Counted from the first letter of the stretch, positions 18,538 to 27,132 are shown. The stretch: DNA of 64,000 bases from Thalassococcus sp. S3 (GCF_004216475.1 NZ_CP022303.1:3038001-3102000), one strand, 5' to 3'. The notes: generated by a model not told the origin, from the letters alone. Numbers and translations are program-made.

Positions 18538-18891
18538 ATGACGGCACTCGGACTGTCCAGTGTGACAATTGCATGGATCGCCCTGCTGACCGCAGGCCTT
18601 TTCGAAATTGGCTGGCCGGTCGGGCTGAAGCTGTCTCAAAACCCGGGGCAACTCATGTTTGGCATAGGACTTGCTGTTGTATGTATCTTCATTTCCGGCT
18701 TTTTGCTTTGGTACTCGCAGCAAACAATTTCGATTGGTACCGCCTATGCGGTATGGGGAGGCATCGGTGCGGCTGGTACGTTTATTGTTGGGGTCATGTT
18801 CTTCGGAGACGCAGTCACGCTGTTCCGTGTGCTTGGCGTTATCCTGATCGTCGGCGGTGTTATCTCCTTGAAGCTAGGAAGCGTCAGCTAA
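18538..18891 (+). CDS. sugE: Small multidrug resistance (SMR) transporter, SugE/Gdx-like
   Basis: A 117-residue protein of four membrane helices. The essential membrane Glu is in helix 1 (AGLFEIGWPVGLKLS, Glu23). The FEIGWPVGLK segment resembles the SugE/Gdx subgroup, which exports guanidinium, rather than EmrE. Conserved GTAYAVWGGIGAAGT follows in helix 3. It works as a dual-topology dimer in the family. The usual Gdx control is a guanidine riboswitch; none is visible, and the adjacent TetR gene likely does the job. Confidence 0.87.
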   Translation: MTALGLSSVTIAWIALLTAGLFEIGWPVGLKLSQNPGQLMFGIGLAVVCIFISGFLLWYSQQTISIGTAYAVWGGIGAAGTFIVGVMFFGDAVTLFRVLGVILIVGGVISLKLGSVS

Positions 18892-18912
18892 GCCGGACGA
18901 CAGCGTGAATGA

Positions 18913-18940
18913 CCGAGCCGCGCCACATGGCGCGGCTCGG
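18913..18940 (+). terminator. GC-rich hairpin after the SMR gene
   Basis: A 12-bp stem (CCGAGCCGCGCC / GGCGCGGCTCGG) closes on the loop ACAT, 22 bases after the stop. No T tract follows, so termination strength is uncertain. Confidence 0.5.
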
Positions 18941-19140
18941 CGCGCGAAGAGTGCAGCTTCAGCGACAGCACCATCTGGTCAAGAGCAGACACTGACTGCC
19001 CGCGCACCATCCGGCAAAAAGGGCTCAAGCCGACTTGCGGCGACGCAGCGGCGCCAGATCGTACCAAGTTGATGGCTCTGCGGACAAAACCGATCTTCGC
19101 GACGGTTGCACGGTTGGTCGCTATTGTGTCGAACTCTCTC

Positions 19141-19161
19141 GTGCACTAAAAGCAAGTGCAC
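19141..19161. promoter_or_regulatory. GTGCAC-N9-GTGCAC repeat before the OhrR-like gene
   Basis: Two GTGCAC words (each itself a palindrome), 15 bases apart, lie 23 bases upstream of the regulator's TTG start. A similar TGCAC occurs in the gap before the hydrolase at about 19721. Possible autoregulatory site. Confidence 0.35.
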
Positions 19162-19183
19162 AAAATTCTGAGGAACATCTGTA

Positions 19184-19624
19184 TTGCCTGATGGATCGAA
19201 ACCCGACGCGCCTCTGTTGCAAGATCAGCTTTGCTTTGCGCTATATGCAACGTCACGCGCTTTCACCAAAGCCTATGCGGAACTCTTGTCGGATCTGGGC
19301 GTGACCTATCCACAATACCTGACCCTTCTCGTGCTTTGGCAACATGGCGACCTCGGCGTGCAGCAGATCGCGGAAAAGCTTGAAATCGAAGGCGCGACCG
19401 CAACCCCTATGATCAAGCGTATGGAGGCGCTTGGCCTTGTGACGCGAACCCGCAGCAAGGCCGACGAAAGGTCGGTTGTGGTGTCCCTGACGAACGCCGG
19501 GCAGGCGCTGCGCGAAAAAGCCAGTGACATTCCCGAACGCCTGGGCTGCCTTGTCAACGTGGGCGGCGATCAGGCGCAGAAGCTGATCAAAGAGCTGAAC
19601 GCCATCCGTCTCGGAATATCCTAA
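19184..19624 (+). CDS. ohrR: MarR-family peroxide sensor, OhrR-like (2-Cys type)
   Basis: A 146-residue MarR protein with the OhrR N-terminus LCFALYATSRAFTKAYAELL and LGVTYPQYLTLLVLW, then winged helix (LGVQQIAEKLEIEGATATPMIKRME). Cys17 corresponds to the peroxidatic Cys of OhrR; Cys122 lies 105 residues on, the spacing I recall for Cys22/Cys127 of Xanthomonas OhrR, which marks the 2-Cys subgroup. Start is TTG at 19184 with GAGGAA upstream. No ohr gene follows; instead an exported hydrolase and an exported RidA protein do, which are the likely targets. Confidence 0.82.
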   Translation: MPDGSKPDAPLLQDQLCFALYATSRAFTKAYAELLSDLGVTYPQYLTLLVLWQHGDLGVQQIAEKLEIEGATATPMIKRMEALGLVTRTRSKADERSVVVSLTNAGQALREKASDIPERLGCLVNVGGDQAQKLIKELNAIRLGIS

Positions 19625-19666
19625 CAGTTCGACTGTCGCGAGACAGGAGAGTTCGAACGAGTCAAA

Positions 19667-19730
19667 AGATAGCGTACTAAATATTTGTAGACTTGTATTT
19701 AAATATAAGATATTGGATTGTGCACTATCT
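19667..19730. promoter_or_regulatory. AT-rich promoter/operator region of the exported hydrolase
   Basis: Contains the perfect palindrome TATTTAAATA (19696-19705) and longer imperfect arms AGATAGCGTAC (19667-19677) and GTGCACTATCT (19720-19730; 9 of 11 pair). OhrR operators are AT-rich dyads, so this is the best candidate site for the neighbouring regulator. Much more AT-rich than its surroundings. Confidence 0.45.
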
Positions 19731-19753
19731 AATAGCTCACAAGGAGAAAATAA

Positions 19754-20515
19754 GTGATTTTGAAAGCTGCTGTGACATCTGCGTCCATAGCCCTGACCGC
19801 GTTGGCGGGCTCCGCATCCGCTGAGGACCCCGATCTCACGGCCAAATCCGTGGTCCTCGTCCATGGCGCCTTTGCTGACGGCTCCGCATGGTCCGGGGTT
19901 GTACCGTTTCTTGAGCAAGCCGGCCTCGACGTCATCTCGGTCCAAAACCCGCTGGACTCCCTGGCCGGCGATGTCGCTTTTACCAACCGGGCCATCGCCC
20001 GCGCCCAAGGCCCGGTTGTTCTGGTCGGCCACTCCTGGGGTGGGCAAGTCATCACGGAGGCCGGTCTGAACGACAAGGTGCATGCGCTGGTCTACGTCGC
20101 TGCCTACGCACCGAATGCCGGTCAAAGCCTAGGGGAAGCCGCCGAATTGGACACGTTTCCAGCCCCCGGCATCGCGGCCCTGCAACAGGACGACGCAGGG
20201 TACTTCTTTCTGCCGGACGACGCGATGGCCAGCCTGTTCGCGCATGACGTGCCCAAAGCTGACGCCGACATCATGGCCGCAACACAGGGACTTCTGAACA
20301 GCGAGGCCCTCGGTCAGCCGGTCAGTCACGCCGCCTGGGAGCATAAGCCAAGCTTCTATGTCATCGCGGGCGAAGACTACATGACACCGACCGCGCTGCA
20401 GCGCCAATTCGCCAAAAAGATCGGTGCCACCGCCCGAGAGGTCGATGCCAGCCACGCGGTTGCCGTATCCCAGCCCAAATTCGTCGCAGACATGATTATC
20501 GAAGCCGCAAAATAA
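19754..20515 (+). CDS. Exported alpha/beta hydrolase
   Basis: A 253-residue protein with a signal peptide (about 1-23, TALAGSASA) and an alpha/beta-hydrolase fold: HGAFADGSAW oxyanion region, nucleophile Ser94 in GHSWGG, acid Asp in AGEDYMTP and base His in DASHAVAVSQP. Start is GTG at 19754 with AAGGAG upstream. It looks like an esterase of the salicylate/methyl-ester or pyrethroid hydrolase type acting in the periplasm; substrate unknown. It follows the OhrR-like regulator and is 28 bases before the exported RidA gene, so the last two are an operon. Confidence 0.82.
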   Translation: MILKAAVTSASIALTALAGSASAEDPDLTAKSVVLVHGAFADGSAWSGVVPFLEQAGLDVISVQNPLDSLAGDVAFTNRAIARAQGPVVLVGHSWGGQVITEAGLNDKVHALVYVAAYAPNAGQSLGEAAELDTFPAPGIAALQQDDAGYFFLPDDAMASLFAHDVPKADADIMAATQGLLNSEALGQPVSHAAWEHKPSFYVIAGEDYMTPTALQRQFAKKIGATAREVDASHAVAVSQPKFVADMIIEAAK

Positions 20516-20543
20516 GCCGTTTTCCAACAGAGAGGATTTTGAA

Positions 20544-21032
20544 ATGAAAAACTGTATTGCCCTGGCGGCCGTTGTGCTCGCCACATTCGCCACCGGCACG
20601 GCTATCGCCGACCAGGCCCGCACCGGCATCTATCCCGAAGGCAATGTGCCGATCGCCCCCTACACGCCAGGCATCAAGACCGACAACGGCTTTCTCTATG
20701 TATCCGGGCAAATCCCCTATGTGAACGGCGCGCTGCCGGCCCACGCCGCAGACGGCGAAAACGACATCCAGGACCAGTCAAGGATTGTCATGGAAAACCT
20801 CAAGGCGGTGCTTGATCAGGCGGGTTATGACTTCAACGACGCGGTGCGTGCGACGGTCTACCTCTCCGACATCTCGCTCTATGGCGGGTTCAACGAGGTC
20901 TATGGCACCTATTGGGGTGACGGGGACATCCCGCCATCCCGCGCAGCAATCGCCGTCAAAGAGCTCCCCGGCGGCAAGCCCGACGCGCCCATTCTGGTCG
21001 AAGTTTCAGTGGTGGCCTACAAATCAAACTAG
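20544..21032 (+). CDS. Exported RidA/YjgF-family protein
   Basis: A 162-residue protein. It has a clear signal peptide (MKNCIALAAVVLATFATGTAIA) and then a RidA domain (VPIAPYTPGIKTDNGFLYVSGQIP; KAVLDQAGYDFNDAVRATVYLSD; PPSRAAIAVKELPGG, with the Arg expected in the ligand pocket). RidA proteins usually deaminate enamines/imines in the cytoplasm, so a periplasmic copy is unusual. A ribosome site (AGAGAGG) precedes the ATG. Paired with the exported hydrolase, it may act on that enzyme's product; inference only. Confidence 0.82.
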   Translation: MKNCIALAAVVLATFATGTAIADQARTGIYPEGNVPIAPYTPGIKTDNGFLYVSGQIPYVNGALPAHAADGENDIQDQSRIVMENLKAVLDQAGYDFNDAVRATVYLSDISLYGGFNEVYGTYWGDGDIPPSRAAIAVKELPGGKPDAPILVEVSVVAYKSN

Positions 21033-21042
21033 CCAAGCCGGT

Positions 21043-21068
21043 GACGCTGCCCGCTCCCCAGCAGCGTC
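21043..21068 (+). terminator. Hairpin after the exported RidA gene
   Basis: GACGCTGC and GCAGCGTC form an 8-bp stem around a 10-base loop, 11 bases after the stop. No T tract follows. Confidence 0.45.
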
Positions 21069-21388
21069 GCCGTCCATCCAAACGGACTGCTGAATTGTCC
21101 GGTATGACGCACAGTCCCCTGCCCGGCCAAGGTTTGGAAATCAGTAGACCATTTCGGAATTGCCCGAACAGCACCCCAACTTGGCCCGACCAGAGCGCAA
21201 AGCTTATGGCGCAAGGTCTCTTTGTTGGCCCGGCGGCGATGGGACTTTAGCCGCAGGACGTTCAGACAGCGTGGACAGGTACAGCTGATGCGGCAGGTTT
21301 TGGCACCAAGTCAGGCCTCTCCCGCGCAAGTGGTTACACGCAGAAGTGCTCGGTTCTCAGGGACGCTTTGGATTCGCGGAGTAATCTA
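21069..21388. other. 320-base intergenic stretch between ridA-like gene and tRNA
   Basis: No gene, repeat or integrase remnant is recognised. It lies downstream of the 3' end of the tRNA; no duplicated tRNA tail that would mark an att site was found. Confidence 0.4.
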
Positions 21389-21464
21389 TGGTGCCCCCAC
21401 ACGGACTCGAACCGCGGACCTACTGATTACAAATCAGTTGCTCTACCAGCTGAGCTATAGGGGC
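21389..21464 (-). tRNA. tRNA-Thr (anticodon TGT)
   Basis: On the minus strand a full cloverleaf is visible: acceptor GCCCCTA pairing with TGGGGGC, D-arm CTCAGCTGGTAGAG, anticodon stem-loop CTGATTTGTAATCAG with anticodon TGT, and T-arm with GGTTCGAGTCC. A73 and CCA are encoded, giving 76 bases. It reads ACA and possibly other ACN threonine codons. Confidence 0.96.
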
Positions 21465-21605
21465 CTAGACCGGTGCTCTAGCGTTTGATCGAAGGTGCTG
21501 CAAGACGGAATCGCACACCCGTCAAAACCTCAAAGGCGTTTGACTGGTTCAAACCAAGGCGATACGCCATGATTTCAGAGCAGTTGATCAGGCAAAATAC
21601 ACAAG

Positions 21606-22481
21606 ATGCAGGTGATCTTTCATTGCGGCGCGCACTTTACCGATGACGACCGCCTGATCCGCTGCCTGCTGCGCAACAAGGCGTCCTTTTCGCAAAAAGC
21701 CATCGCCGTTCCCGGACCGGGCAAGTACCGGGAATTGCTGCGCCGGACGCTGGGCGCCATGCAGAACGCCGATGCGGATCCGAATGCTCGCGACGTGCTG
21801 ATGGATGCGATCCTCGACGAGGAGAGCGCTGACCGGCTGATCCTGTCCAACGCCAACTTTTTCGGCGTGCCGAAATACGCCTATCGCGACGGTCTCTTTT
21901 ACCCCGCTGCTCCGGATCGCATCGCAAGCCTGAACCAATTGTTCCCAGAGGACCGGATCGAAATTTTCTTCGCCATCCGTAACCCGGTCACGTTCTTGCC
22001 GCAGCTCTTGGAAAGCACCGAAGCCTCTGACATCGAAACGCTGCTGGATGGCGTCGATCTGCGCGATGTGCGCTGGTCCGACATGCTCGCGGCGACGCAA
22101 GCCGCGGCCCCCAATGTCGGCATCACCGTCTGGTGCAACGAAGACACGCCGCTCATTTGGGCCGAGATCATTCGCGCGGTTGCCGGTCTGGCGCCGGGTG
22201 AGAAGATCATCGGCGGGTTCGACCTGTTGCACGATCTGATGCAACCCGAAGGCATGCGACGCTTTCGCAACTATCTGCGCGAACATCCGATCATGACCGA
22301 AGCCCAGAAGCGCAGGGTGATCGCCGCATTCCTGGGTAAGTTTGCCCGCATGGATGTCCTGGAGGAAGAGCTCGACATTCCGGGCTGGACCGAGGCTTTT
22401 GTTGACGAGGTCACCGAAGCCTACGATGCCGATATGGCCGAGATCCGGGCCATTCCCGGTCTGCGGGTCATCGCGCCCTGA
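21606..22481 (+). CDS. Conserved hypothetical protein, sulfotransferase-like N-terminus
   Basis: A 291-residue soluble protein without signal peptide. It opens MQVIFHCGAHFTDDDRLIRCLL and later has RIEIFFAIRNPVTFLPQLL, a pattern reminiscent of sulfotransferase/nucleotide-binding folds (a phosphate-loop-like first strand and the IRNP segment). No complete PAPS motif is present, so enzyme activity is not claimed. It stands alone between a tRNA-Thr and modABC. I do not recognise a characterised family. Confidence 0.6.
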   Translation: MQVIFHCGAHFTDDDRLIRCLLRNKASFSQKAIAVPGPGKYRELLRRTLGAMQNADADPNARDVLMDAILDEESADRLILSNANFFGVPKYAYRDGLFYPAAPDRIASLNQLFPEDRIEIFFAIRNPVTFLPQLLESTEASDIETLLDGVDLRDVRWSDMLAATQAAAPNVGITVWCNEDTPLIWAEIIRAVAGLAPGEKIIGGFDLLHDLMQPEGMRRFRNYLREHPIMTEAQKRRVIAAFLGKFARMDVLEEELDIPGWTEAFVDEVTEAYDADMAEIRAIPGLRVIAP

Positions 22482-22536
22482 AACCAGCCAACGGCTGACC
22501 CTTGTCAAGCGCCTGCGAACCGGGAATGGTTGCGTC

Positions 22537-23319
22537 ATGTTTCGTCTGACCGCCCAGATCCATCTGATTTTCCTGACCATTCTGCTGGTGTTGTCGGCGA
22601 TGACAGCCCGGGCCGAGACGGCTCGCATCACGGTCTTCGCGGCCGCGAGCCTGAAGACGGCGTTGGATGAGGTCGCAACGCAATACGAAGCGCTTTCGGA
22701 GATTGACGTCGTGCTGTCTTATGCGGGCAGTTCGGCGCTGGCGCGACAGATCCAGCACGGGGCTCCGGCGGATGTCATCCTGCTTGCGAATACTCACTGG
22801 ATGAATGTGCTCGGAGAAAACCGCCTTCTGGCGCAGGGCACGATGCGCAATCTTCTGAGCAACCGGATCGCCCTCATCGCGCCTGCCGCCTCGACAGTGT
22901 CGGTCCGTCCCGAAGCCGGTGCTCCTCTGGCCGAGGCATTGGGGGATGATCGCCTGGCGATTGCGATGGTCGATGCCGTGCCCGCGGGCCTTTACGGCAA
23001 GGCCGCTCTTGAGGCGCTGGACCTTTGGCCCGACGTCTCCACCCGTCTTGCGCAAACCGACAACGTGCGCGCCGCGCTCAGGCTGGTCGCGATCGGCGCG
23101 GCGCCCCTGGGGATCGTTTATGCCAGTGACGTGAATGCCGAACCGCGCGTGCGTCTTCTGGGCCTCTTTCCCCAAGACAGCCATCCGCCCGTTCTCTATC
23201 CCGTCGCGCTGCATGTGGACGCACCGGACGAGGCGTGGTCTTTTCTGGACTTTCTCGCGGGCCCCTCCGCGTCGGCTGCGTTCACCGCTCAGGGTTTCAC
23301 GGTACTGGACGCCCCGTGA
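22537..23319 (+). CDS. modA: Molybdate ABC transporter, periplasmic binding protein
   Basis: A 260-residue ModA. Signal peptide to about residue 26 (MTARA), then ITVFAAASLKTALDEVA and VVLSYAGSSALARQIQHGAPADVILLAN, the oxyanion-binding serines typical of ModA, and IGAAPLGIVYASD in the second lobe. The start at 22537 was chosen because it begins the signal peptide. Its stop overlaps the modB GTG. The molybdenum supply would serve enzymes such as the SoxC sulfite dehydrogenase encoded later in the window. Confidence 0.93.
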   Translation: MFRLTAQIHLIFLTILLVLSAMTARAETARITVFAAASLKTALDEVATQYEALSEIDVVLSYAGSSALARQIQHGAPADVILLANTHWMNVLGENRLLAQGTMRNLLSNRIALIAPAASTVSVRPEAGAPLAEALGDDRLAIAMVDAVPAGLYGKAALEALDLWPDVSTRLAQTDNVRAALRLVAIGAAPLGIVYASDVNAEPRVRLLGLFPQDSHPPVLYPVALHVDAPDEAWSFLDFLAGPSASAAFTAQGFTVLDAP

Positions 23320-24014
23320 GCAATTGGCTGGGCCCAGAAGAATGGCAGGCCGTGCTGCTGTCGATCCAGGTGTCTCTGACCGCGACGCTCTTGAGCCTTC
23401 CGGTCGGCATCCTGGTCGCTTACGCCCTTGCCCGCTGGCAATTTCCGGGAAAACAACTGTTGAACGGGCTCGTTCACCTGCCTTTGATCCTGCCCCCGGT
23501 CGTGACGGGCTACGTCCTGCTTCTGACCTTCGGACGCCAGGCGCCGTTGGGCGGGTGGCTCTTTGACACATTTGGCCTGACCTTCGCCTTTCGATGGACC
23601 GGCGCGGCCCTTGCCGCCGCGATCATGGCCTTCCCCCTTATGGTTCGTGCCATCCGTCTGGCGATCGAGGCGGTCGATCCCGGGCTTGAGGAGGCTGCAG
23701 CAACGCTCGGCGCGAGCCGGATCTGGATTTTCACCACGATCACCGTGCCGCTTGCCCTGCCCGGCCTTGTGACCGGCGCGATCCTCGCCTTTGCAAAAGC
23801 CATGGGCGAATTCGGTGCCACGATCACGTTTGTGTCGAACATCCCGGGCGAGACACAGACCATCCCATCTGCGATCTACGCGTTTCTGCAGGTGCCCGGC
23901 GGCGAAAGTGCGGCGCTTCGGCTGGTTCTCGTCTCCGTCTTCGTCGCGATGGCGGCGCTCCTCATCTCAGAGATCCTGGCACGCCGGGCCGCTCGCAGGG
24001 TGTCGGGCGCATGA
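23316..24014 (+). CDS. modB: Molybdate ABC transporter permease
   Basis: A 232-residue inner-membrane permease of about five helices with the ABC EAA loop (EEAAATLGASRIWIFTTITVPLALPG) and the ModB segment AFAKAMGEFGATITFVSNIPGETQTIP. The start is GTG at 23316, overlapping the modA stop (GTGA). It ends in an ATGA overlap with modC. Confidence 0.93.
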   Translation: MSNWLGPEEWQAVLLSIQVSLTATLLSLPVGILVAYALARWQFPGKQLLNGLVHLPLILPPVVTGYVLLLTFGRQAPLGGWLFDTFGLTFAFRWTGAALAAAIMAFPLMVRAIRLAIEAVDPGLEEAAATLGASRIWIFTTITVPLALPGLVTGAILAFAKAMGEFGATITFVSNIPGETQTIPSAIYAFLQVPGGESAALRLVLVSVFVAMAALLISEILARRAARRVSGA

Positions 24015-25099
24015 CCCTTCGTGTCGCCATATCGCATCGCTTTGCCCGGTTCGCCCTTGATGTCTCCTTTGAGGCACCTGCCGGGATTACCGCGCTCTTC
24101 GGACGGTCGGGCGCGGGAAAGTCGACGGTGATCAACGCGGTCGCCGGTTTGCTGCGTCCCGACGCAGGACGGATCATTCTGTCCAAGGACACCCTCTTTG
24201 ACGCAGATGCGGGAACGTTCCTGCCGCCGCGCAAGCGCCGCCTTGGCTATGTCTTTCAGGACGGGCGCCTCTTTCCTCACCTGACTGTCCGACAGAACCT
24301 CAACTATGGTCGGCGCTTCGCGCCCGCCTCCGCTGACGCGCCCCAATTCGGTTCTGTGGTTGACCTTCTTGGGATCGCGCCCTTGCTTGACCGGCGACCC
24401 GGCGCCTTGTCGGGCGGCGAAAAGCAGCGTGTCGCGATCGGTCGTACGCTCCTTTGCAACCCGCGTATGCTGCTCATGGACGAACCTCTTGCCGCGCTGG
24501 ATGCCGCGCGCAAGGCCGAAATCCTGCCCTACCTCGAACGTCTTCGGGATCAGACCGCCATACCCATTCTCTATGTCAGCCATGCCATGGCCGAGATCGC
24601 CCGCCTGTCGACAACCGTGGTCGTTCTGGACGAGGGGCGCGTGGCCCGGTCCGGCCCGGCCGAGCAGGTGCTCTCCGACCCCGACATGGTGCGTCAGCTT
24701 GGCGTTCGCGAGGCCGGCGCTGTCCTTCCCGCATGCGTGGCCCAGCACCATTCCGACGGGCTGACCGAGCTGGATTTCTCAGGCGGACGGCTGTTTTTGC
24801 CGCGCATGCAGGCCGTCGAAGGGGCGCCGATCCGTGTGCGTATCCTGGCCCAGGATGTCATCCTGTCCCGTACGCGTCCCACCGGGCTTTCGGCCCTGAA
24901 CATCCTGCCGGTGACGATCCTGTCGATCCGGGACGGCAGCGGACCCGGCCGGATCGTTCAATTGCAATGCGGCACCGACCGCCTTCTGGCCCGGATCACC
25001 CGTCGGTCTGCCGACGCCTTGCAGCTTCGGGTGGGGGACGCCGCCTTTGCCGTGATCAAAACCGTTTCGATTGCGCGTTTGGATATCGGAACCGGATAA
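24011..25099 (+). CDS. modC: Molybdate ABC transporter ATPase
   Basis: A 362-residue ATPase: Walker A GRSGAGKST (about 34-42), Q-loop VFQDGRLFPHLTV, signature LSGGEKQRVAIGR, Walker B LLMDEPLAALD and H-loop YVSHAM. The C-terminal 100 residues form a TOBE/mop-type domain (APIRVRILAQDVILS, LNILPVTILSI) that binds molybdate for regulation in this family. No ModE gene or clear ModE box is in the window. Confidence 0.94.
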   Translation: MTLRVAISHRFARFALDVSFEAPAGITALFGRSGAGKSTVINAVAGLLRPDAGRIILSKDTLFDADAGTFLPPRKRRLGYVFQDGRLFPHLTVRQNLNYGRRFAPASADAPQFGSVVDLLGIAPLLDRRPGALSGGEKQRVAIGRTLLCNPRMLLMDEPLAALDAARKAEILPYLERLRDQTAIPILYVSHAMAEIARLSTTVVVLDEGRVARSGPAEQVLSDPDMVRQLGVREAGAVLPACVAQHHSDGLTELDFSGGRLFLPRMQAVEGAPIRVRILAQDVILSRTRPTGLSALNILPVTILSIRDGSGPGRIVQLQCGTDRLLARITRRSADALQLRVGDAAFAVIKTVSIARLDIGTG

Positions 25100-25117
25100 T
25101 GTCGGCGTCGTGCCCGC

Positions 25118-25375
25118 TCACATGCCCAGCGCTTCCTTGTACATCTCAAGGATCGCCTCTTCCTCGGCGATGTCATCCTTGTCCCTTTTGCGCAGCGCGA
25201 TGACCTTGCGCATCACCTTGGTGTCGTACCCGCGGGCCTTGGCTTCGGCCATCACCTCTTTTTGCTGTTCGGCGATGTCTTTCTTCTCTGCTTCCAGACG
25301 CTCGATCCGTTCGATGAACTGGCGCAATTCGTCAGCGGTGACGCGGTAGGATGCGTCGGTCACGGTCTCTGTCAT
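25118..25375 (-). CDS. GapR-like DUF2312 nucleoid-associated protein
   Basis: An 85-residue DUF2312 protein with the conserved core ADELRQFIERIERLEAEKKDIAEQQKEVMAEAK... and VIALRKRDKDDIAEEEAILEMY; a long coiled-coil helix dominates. In Caulobacter GapR binds overtwisted AT-rich DNA ahead of replication forks and helps topoisomerases. Start at 25375 is set by AAGGAGAT. Convergent to modC with an 18-base gap. Confidence 0.9.
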   Translation of the reverse strand: MTETVTDASYRVTADELRQFIERIERLEAEKKDIAEQQKEVMAEAKARGYDTKVMRKVIALRKRDKDDIAEEEAILEMYKEALGM

Positions 25376-25537
25376 CGGCGGGATCTCCTTGGGCCGGAAC
25401 ATGGGGGCTGGATCGTCCTCCTATCCGCCCGTCCCGTCCCTGGCAAGACACCAGGCGGACAGGTGTGCCCCTCATCCCGCTTGCAACCCGGTGATGCCTG
25501 CGCTAGGCGCGCGGCACTGGCGTAGCGGAGTGCAGAC

Positions 25538-25756
25538 ATGTCGGACCTTCTGATCTGGATCGGCGCGGCCCTCACATTGATGGGGCTGATCGGACTGGTG
25601 TGGAGCATCGTGCGTGTCACAAAAGCACGCCGCGCCGGATTGTCCGACGCGGCGCTGCGTGAAGCCATTCAAAAGGCGATCCCCCTGAACCTCGGCGCGT
25701 TGTTCGTCTCGGTTCTCGGGCTGATGCTGGTGATCCTGGGCGTGTTCCTGACCTAG
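25538..25756 (+). CDS. Small hypothetical membrane protein
   Basis: A 72-residue protein with two hydrophobic helices (about 4-26 LLIWIGAALTLMGLIGLVWSI and 50-71 LNLGALFVSVLGLMLVILGVF) joined by a basic cytoplasmic loop (RVTKARRAGLSDAALREAIQKAI). It overlaps the end of the convergent small gene by 4 bases. No family recognised. Confidence 0.65.
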   Translation: MSDLLIWIGAALTLMGLIGLVWSIVRVTKARRAGLSDAALREAIQKAIPLNLGALFVSVLGLMLVILGVFLT

Positions 25757-25968
25757 ACCGGCATATTGTCGAAGCGGGCTTCGATCGCCTCTTCAACCAA
25801 TTCGTTGTCCAACCGTTTCAGACGTCGCGGCACATCAAAGCCGTTCTCGCCAAGCTGAACAATCAACTTGTGGAGCTTCGGTTGCAACGACTGACGGCCA
25901 GCCGCATTCGAAGATGCGATGCGGGCTTCCAGCGTTTCGGCAAACTGGATCATTTCGCTTTGTGTCAT
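25753..25968 (-). CDS. Small hypothetical protein
   Basis: A 71-residue, probably helical soluble protein (MTQSEMIQFAETLEARIASS...RRLKRLDNELVEEAIEARFDNMPV). Codon use looks coding and an ATG with GGGAG-like upstream sequence is present. No motif or family recognised; function unknown. Confidence 0.6.
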   Translation of the reverse strand: MTQSEMIQFAETLEARIASSNAAGRQSLQPKLHKLIVQLGENGFDVPRRLKRLDNELVEEAIEARFDNMPV

Positions 25969-26130
25969 TGAGTGCTCCCCCTGATGTTATGTTACATTCA
26001 TTACCCCTCAGGCATGACAGAGATACGAAGCCAAGTCCGGTTTTTGGAGGCCCTGCGACCGATTTGCGCATCAATTCGCCAGCCCTGCATGCTTTATCGG
26101 CATATTGCCCTAATTCGCAGCAGCTCCGCG

Positions 26131-26144
26131 TTGATCGAGGTCAA
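26131..26144. promoter_or_regulatory. FNR/CRP-type box TTGAT-CGAG-GTCAA
   Basis: One base away from the Rhodobacterales FnrL consensus TTGAT-N4-ATCAA; the GTCAA half also resembles Dnr/NnrR sites. It lies 71 bases before the start of the MBL hydrolase, in the range for activation. It suggests oxygen- or NO-linked control of the sulfur detoxification pair. Confidence 0.45.
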
Positions 26145-26214
26145 ACAGAACGCAGATTTCTGACGTTGAAACACATGCACGAAACGCCATATGATCCTTC
26201 GAAAGGAGAGCGAT

Positions 26215-27078
26215 ATGAGACCCATCGTGAAGGCCTTTTTCGACGCCGCGACCAACACGGTGTCCTATGTCGTCCGCGAACCCGAAGGACGGTGCTGCGC
26301 AATCATCGACAGCGTGCTCGATTTCGACCAGGCATCCGGTCGCACCGACACCCGCTCGGCCGATGCGATCATCGCCTGGGTCCGGGCCGAGGATATGCAG
26401 GTCGAGTGGATCCTCGAAAGCCACGTCCACGCGGATCATCTGTCGGCCGCGCCCTACCTGCAGGACCATCTGGGCGGCCGGATCGGCATCGGCGACCGGA
26501 TCACGGTCGTGCAGGATACCTTTGGCAAGGTCTTCAACGAAGGAACCGCATTTCAGCGCGATGGCTCTCAGTTCGACGCGCTGTTTCAGGAAGGTGACAG
26601 TTTTCATATCGGACAGATGCGCGGGGATGTGCTGCACACACCCGGCCATACCCCGGCCTGTTTGACCTATGTGATCGGTGACGCGGCTTTTGTCGGCGAT
26701 ACGCTGTTCATGCCTGACTTTGGAACCGCGCGGTGCGATTTTCCGGGCGGGTCCTCTTCGGATCTCTATCAGTCGATCCAGAAGATCCTCTCCCTGCCGG
26801 ATGAGACACGCATCTTCGTGGGTCATGATTACAAGGCGCCCGGTCGCGATGAATTCGCGTGGGAGACCAGCGTGGCCGAACAAAAGGCCCGCAACATTCA
26901 CGTCGGCGCGGGGCGCAGCCAGGCCGAATTCTGCGAAATGCGCGATGCACGGGATGCGACACTGGGCATGCCAAAGCTGATCTTGCCGTCGCTTCAGGTC
27001 AACATGCGCGCCGGTCACATGCCGGAGCCCGATGACCACGGCGACGTGATGCTCAAGATCCCCGTGAACAAGATCTGA
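26215..27078 (+). CDS. MBL-fold hydrolase, Blh/persulfide-dioxygenase type
   Basis: A 287-residue metallo-beta-lactamase-fold protein with the metal motif HVHADH (His70, His72, Asp74, His75), GHTPACLTYVIGD and VGHDY. The overall order resembles the C-terminal MBL half of Blh (beta-lactamase-like hydrolase), related to ETHE1 persulfide dioxygenases that oxidise glutathione persulfide to sulfite. The start at 26215 has GGAGAG in front. The DUF442 gene 54 bases downstream encodes what is the N-terminal half in fused Blh proteins. A role in H2S/persulfide removal is inferred. Confidence 0.82.
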   Translation: MRPIVKAFFDAATNTVSYVVREPEGRCCAIIDSVLDFDQASGRTDTRSADAIIAWVRAEDMQVEWILESHVHADHLSAAPYLQDHLGGRIGIGDRITVVQDTFGKVFNEGTAFQRDGSQFDALFQEGDSFHIGQMRGDVLHTPGHTPACLTYVIGDAAFVGDTLFMPDFGTARCDFPGGSSSDLYQSIQKILSLPDETRIFVGHDYKAPGRDEFAWETSVAEQKARNIHVGAGRSQAEFCEMRDARDATLGMPKLILPSLQVNMRAGHMPEPDDHGDVMLKIPVNKI

Positions 27079-27132
27079 TCGAAGCGCGGCGCACCGCTGG
27101 ACAGAACGCCATCGAACGCATATCTCGCGGCT

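Noticed and set aside
21389..21464. tRNA-Thr as an integration site
   Set aside because: No integrase, no duplicated tRNA 3' end and no change in gene character were seen on either side.
25986..26000. ATGTTACAT near 25990 as a third MarR-type site
   Set aside because: It shares only a half-site with the dyads near 50.4 and 53.7 kb, lacks the second arm and stands before unrelated small genes.
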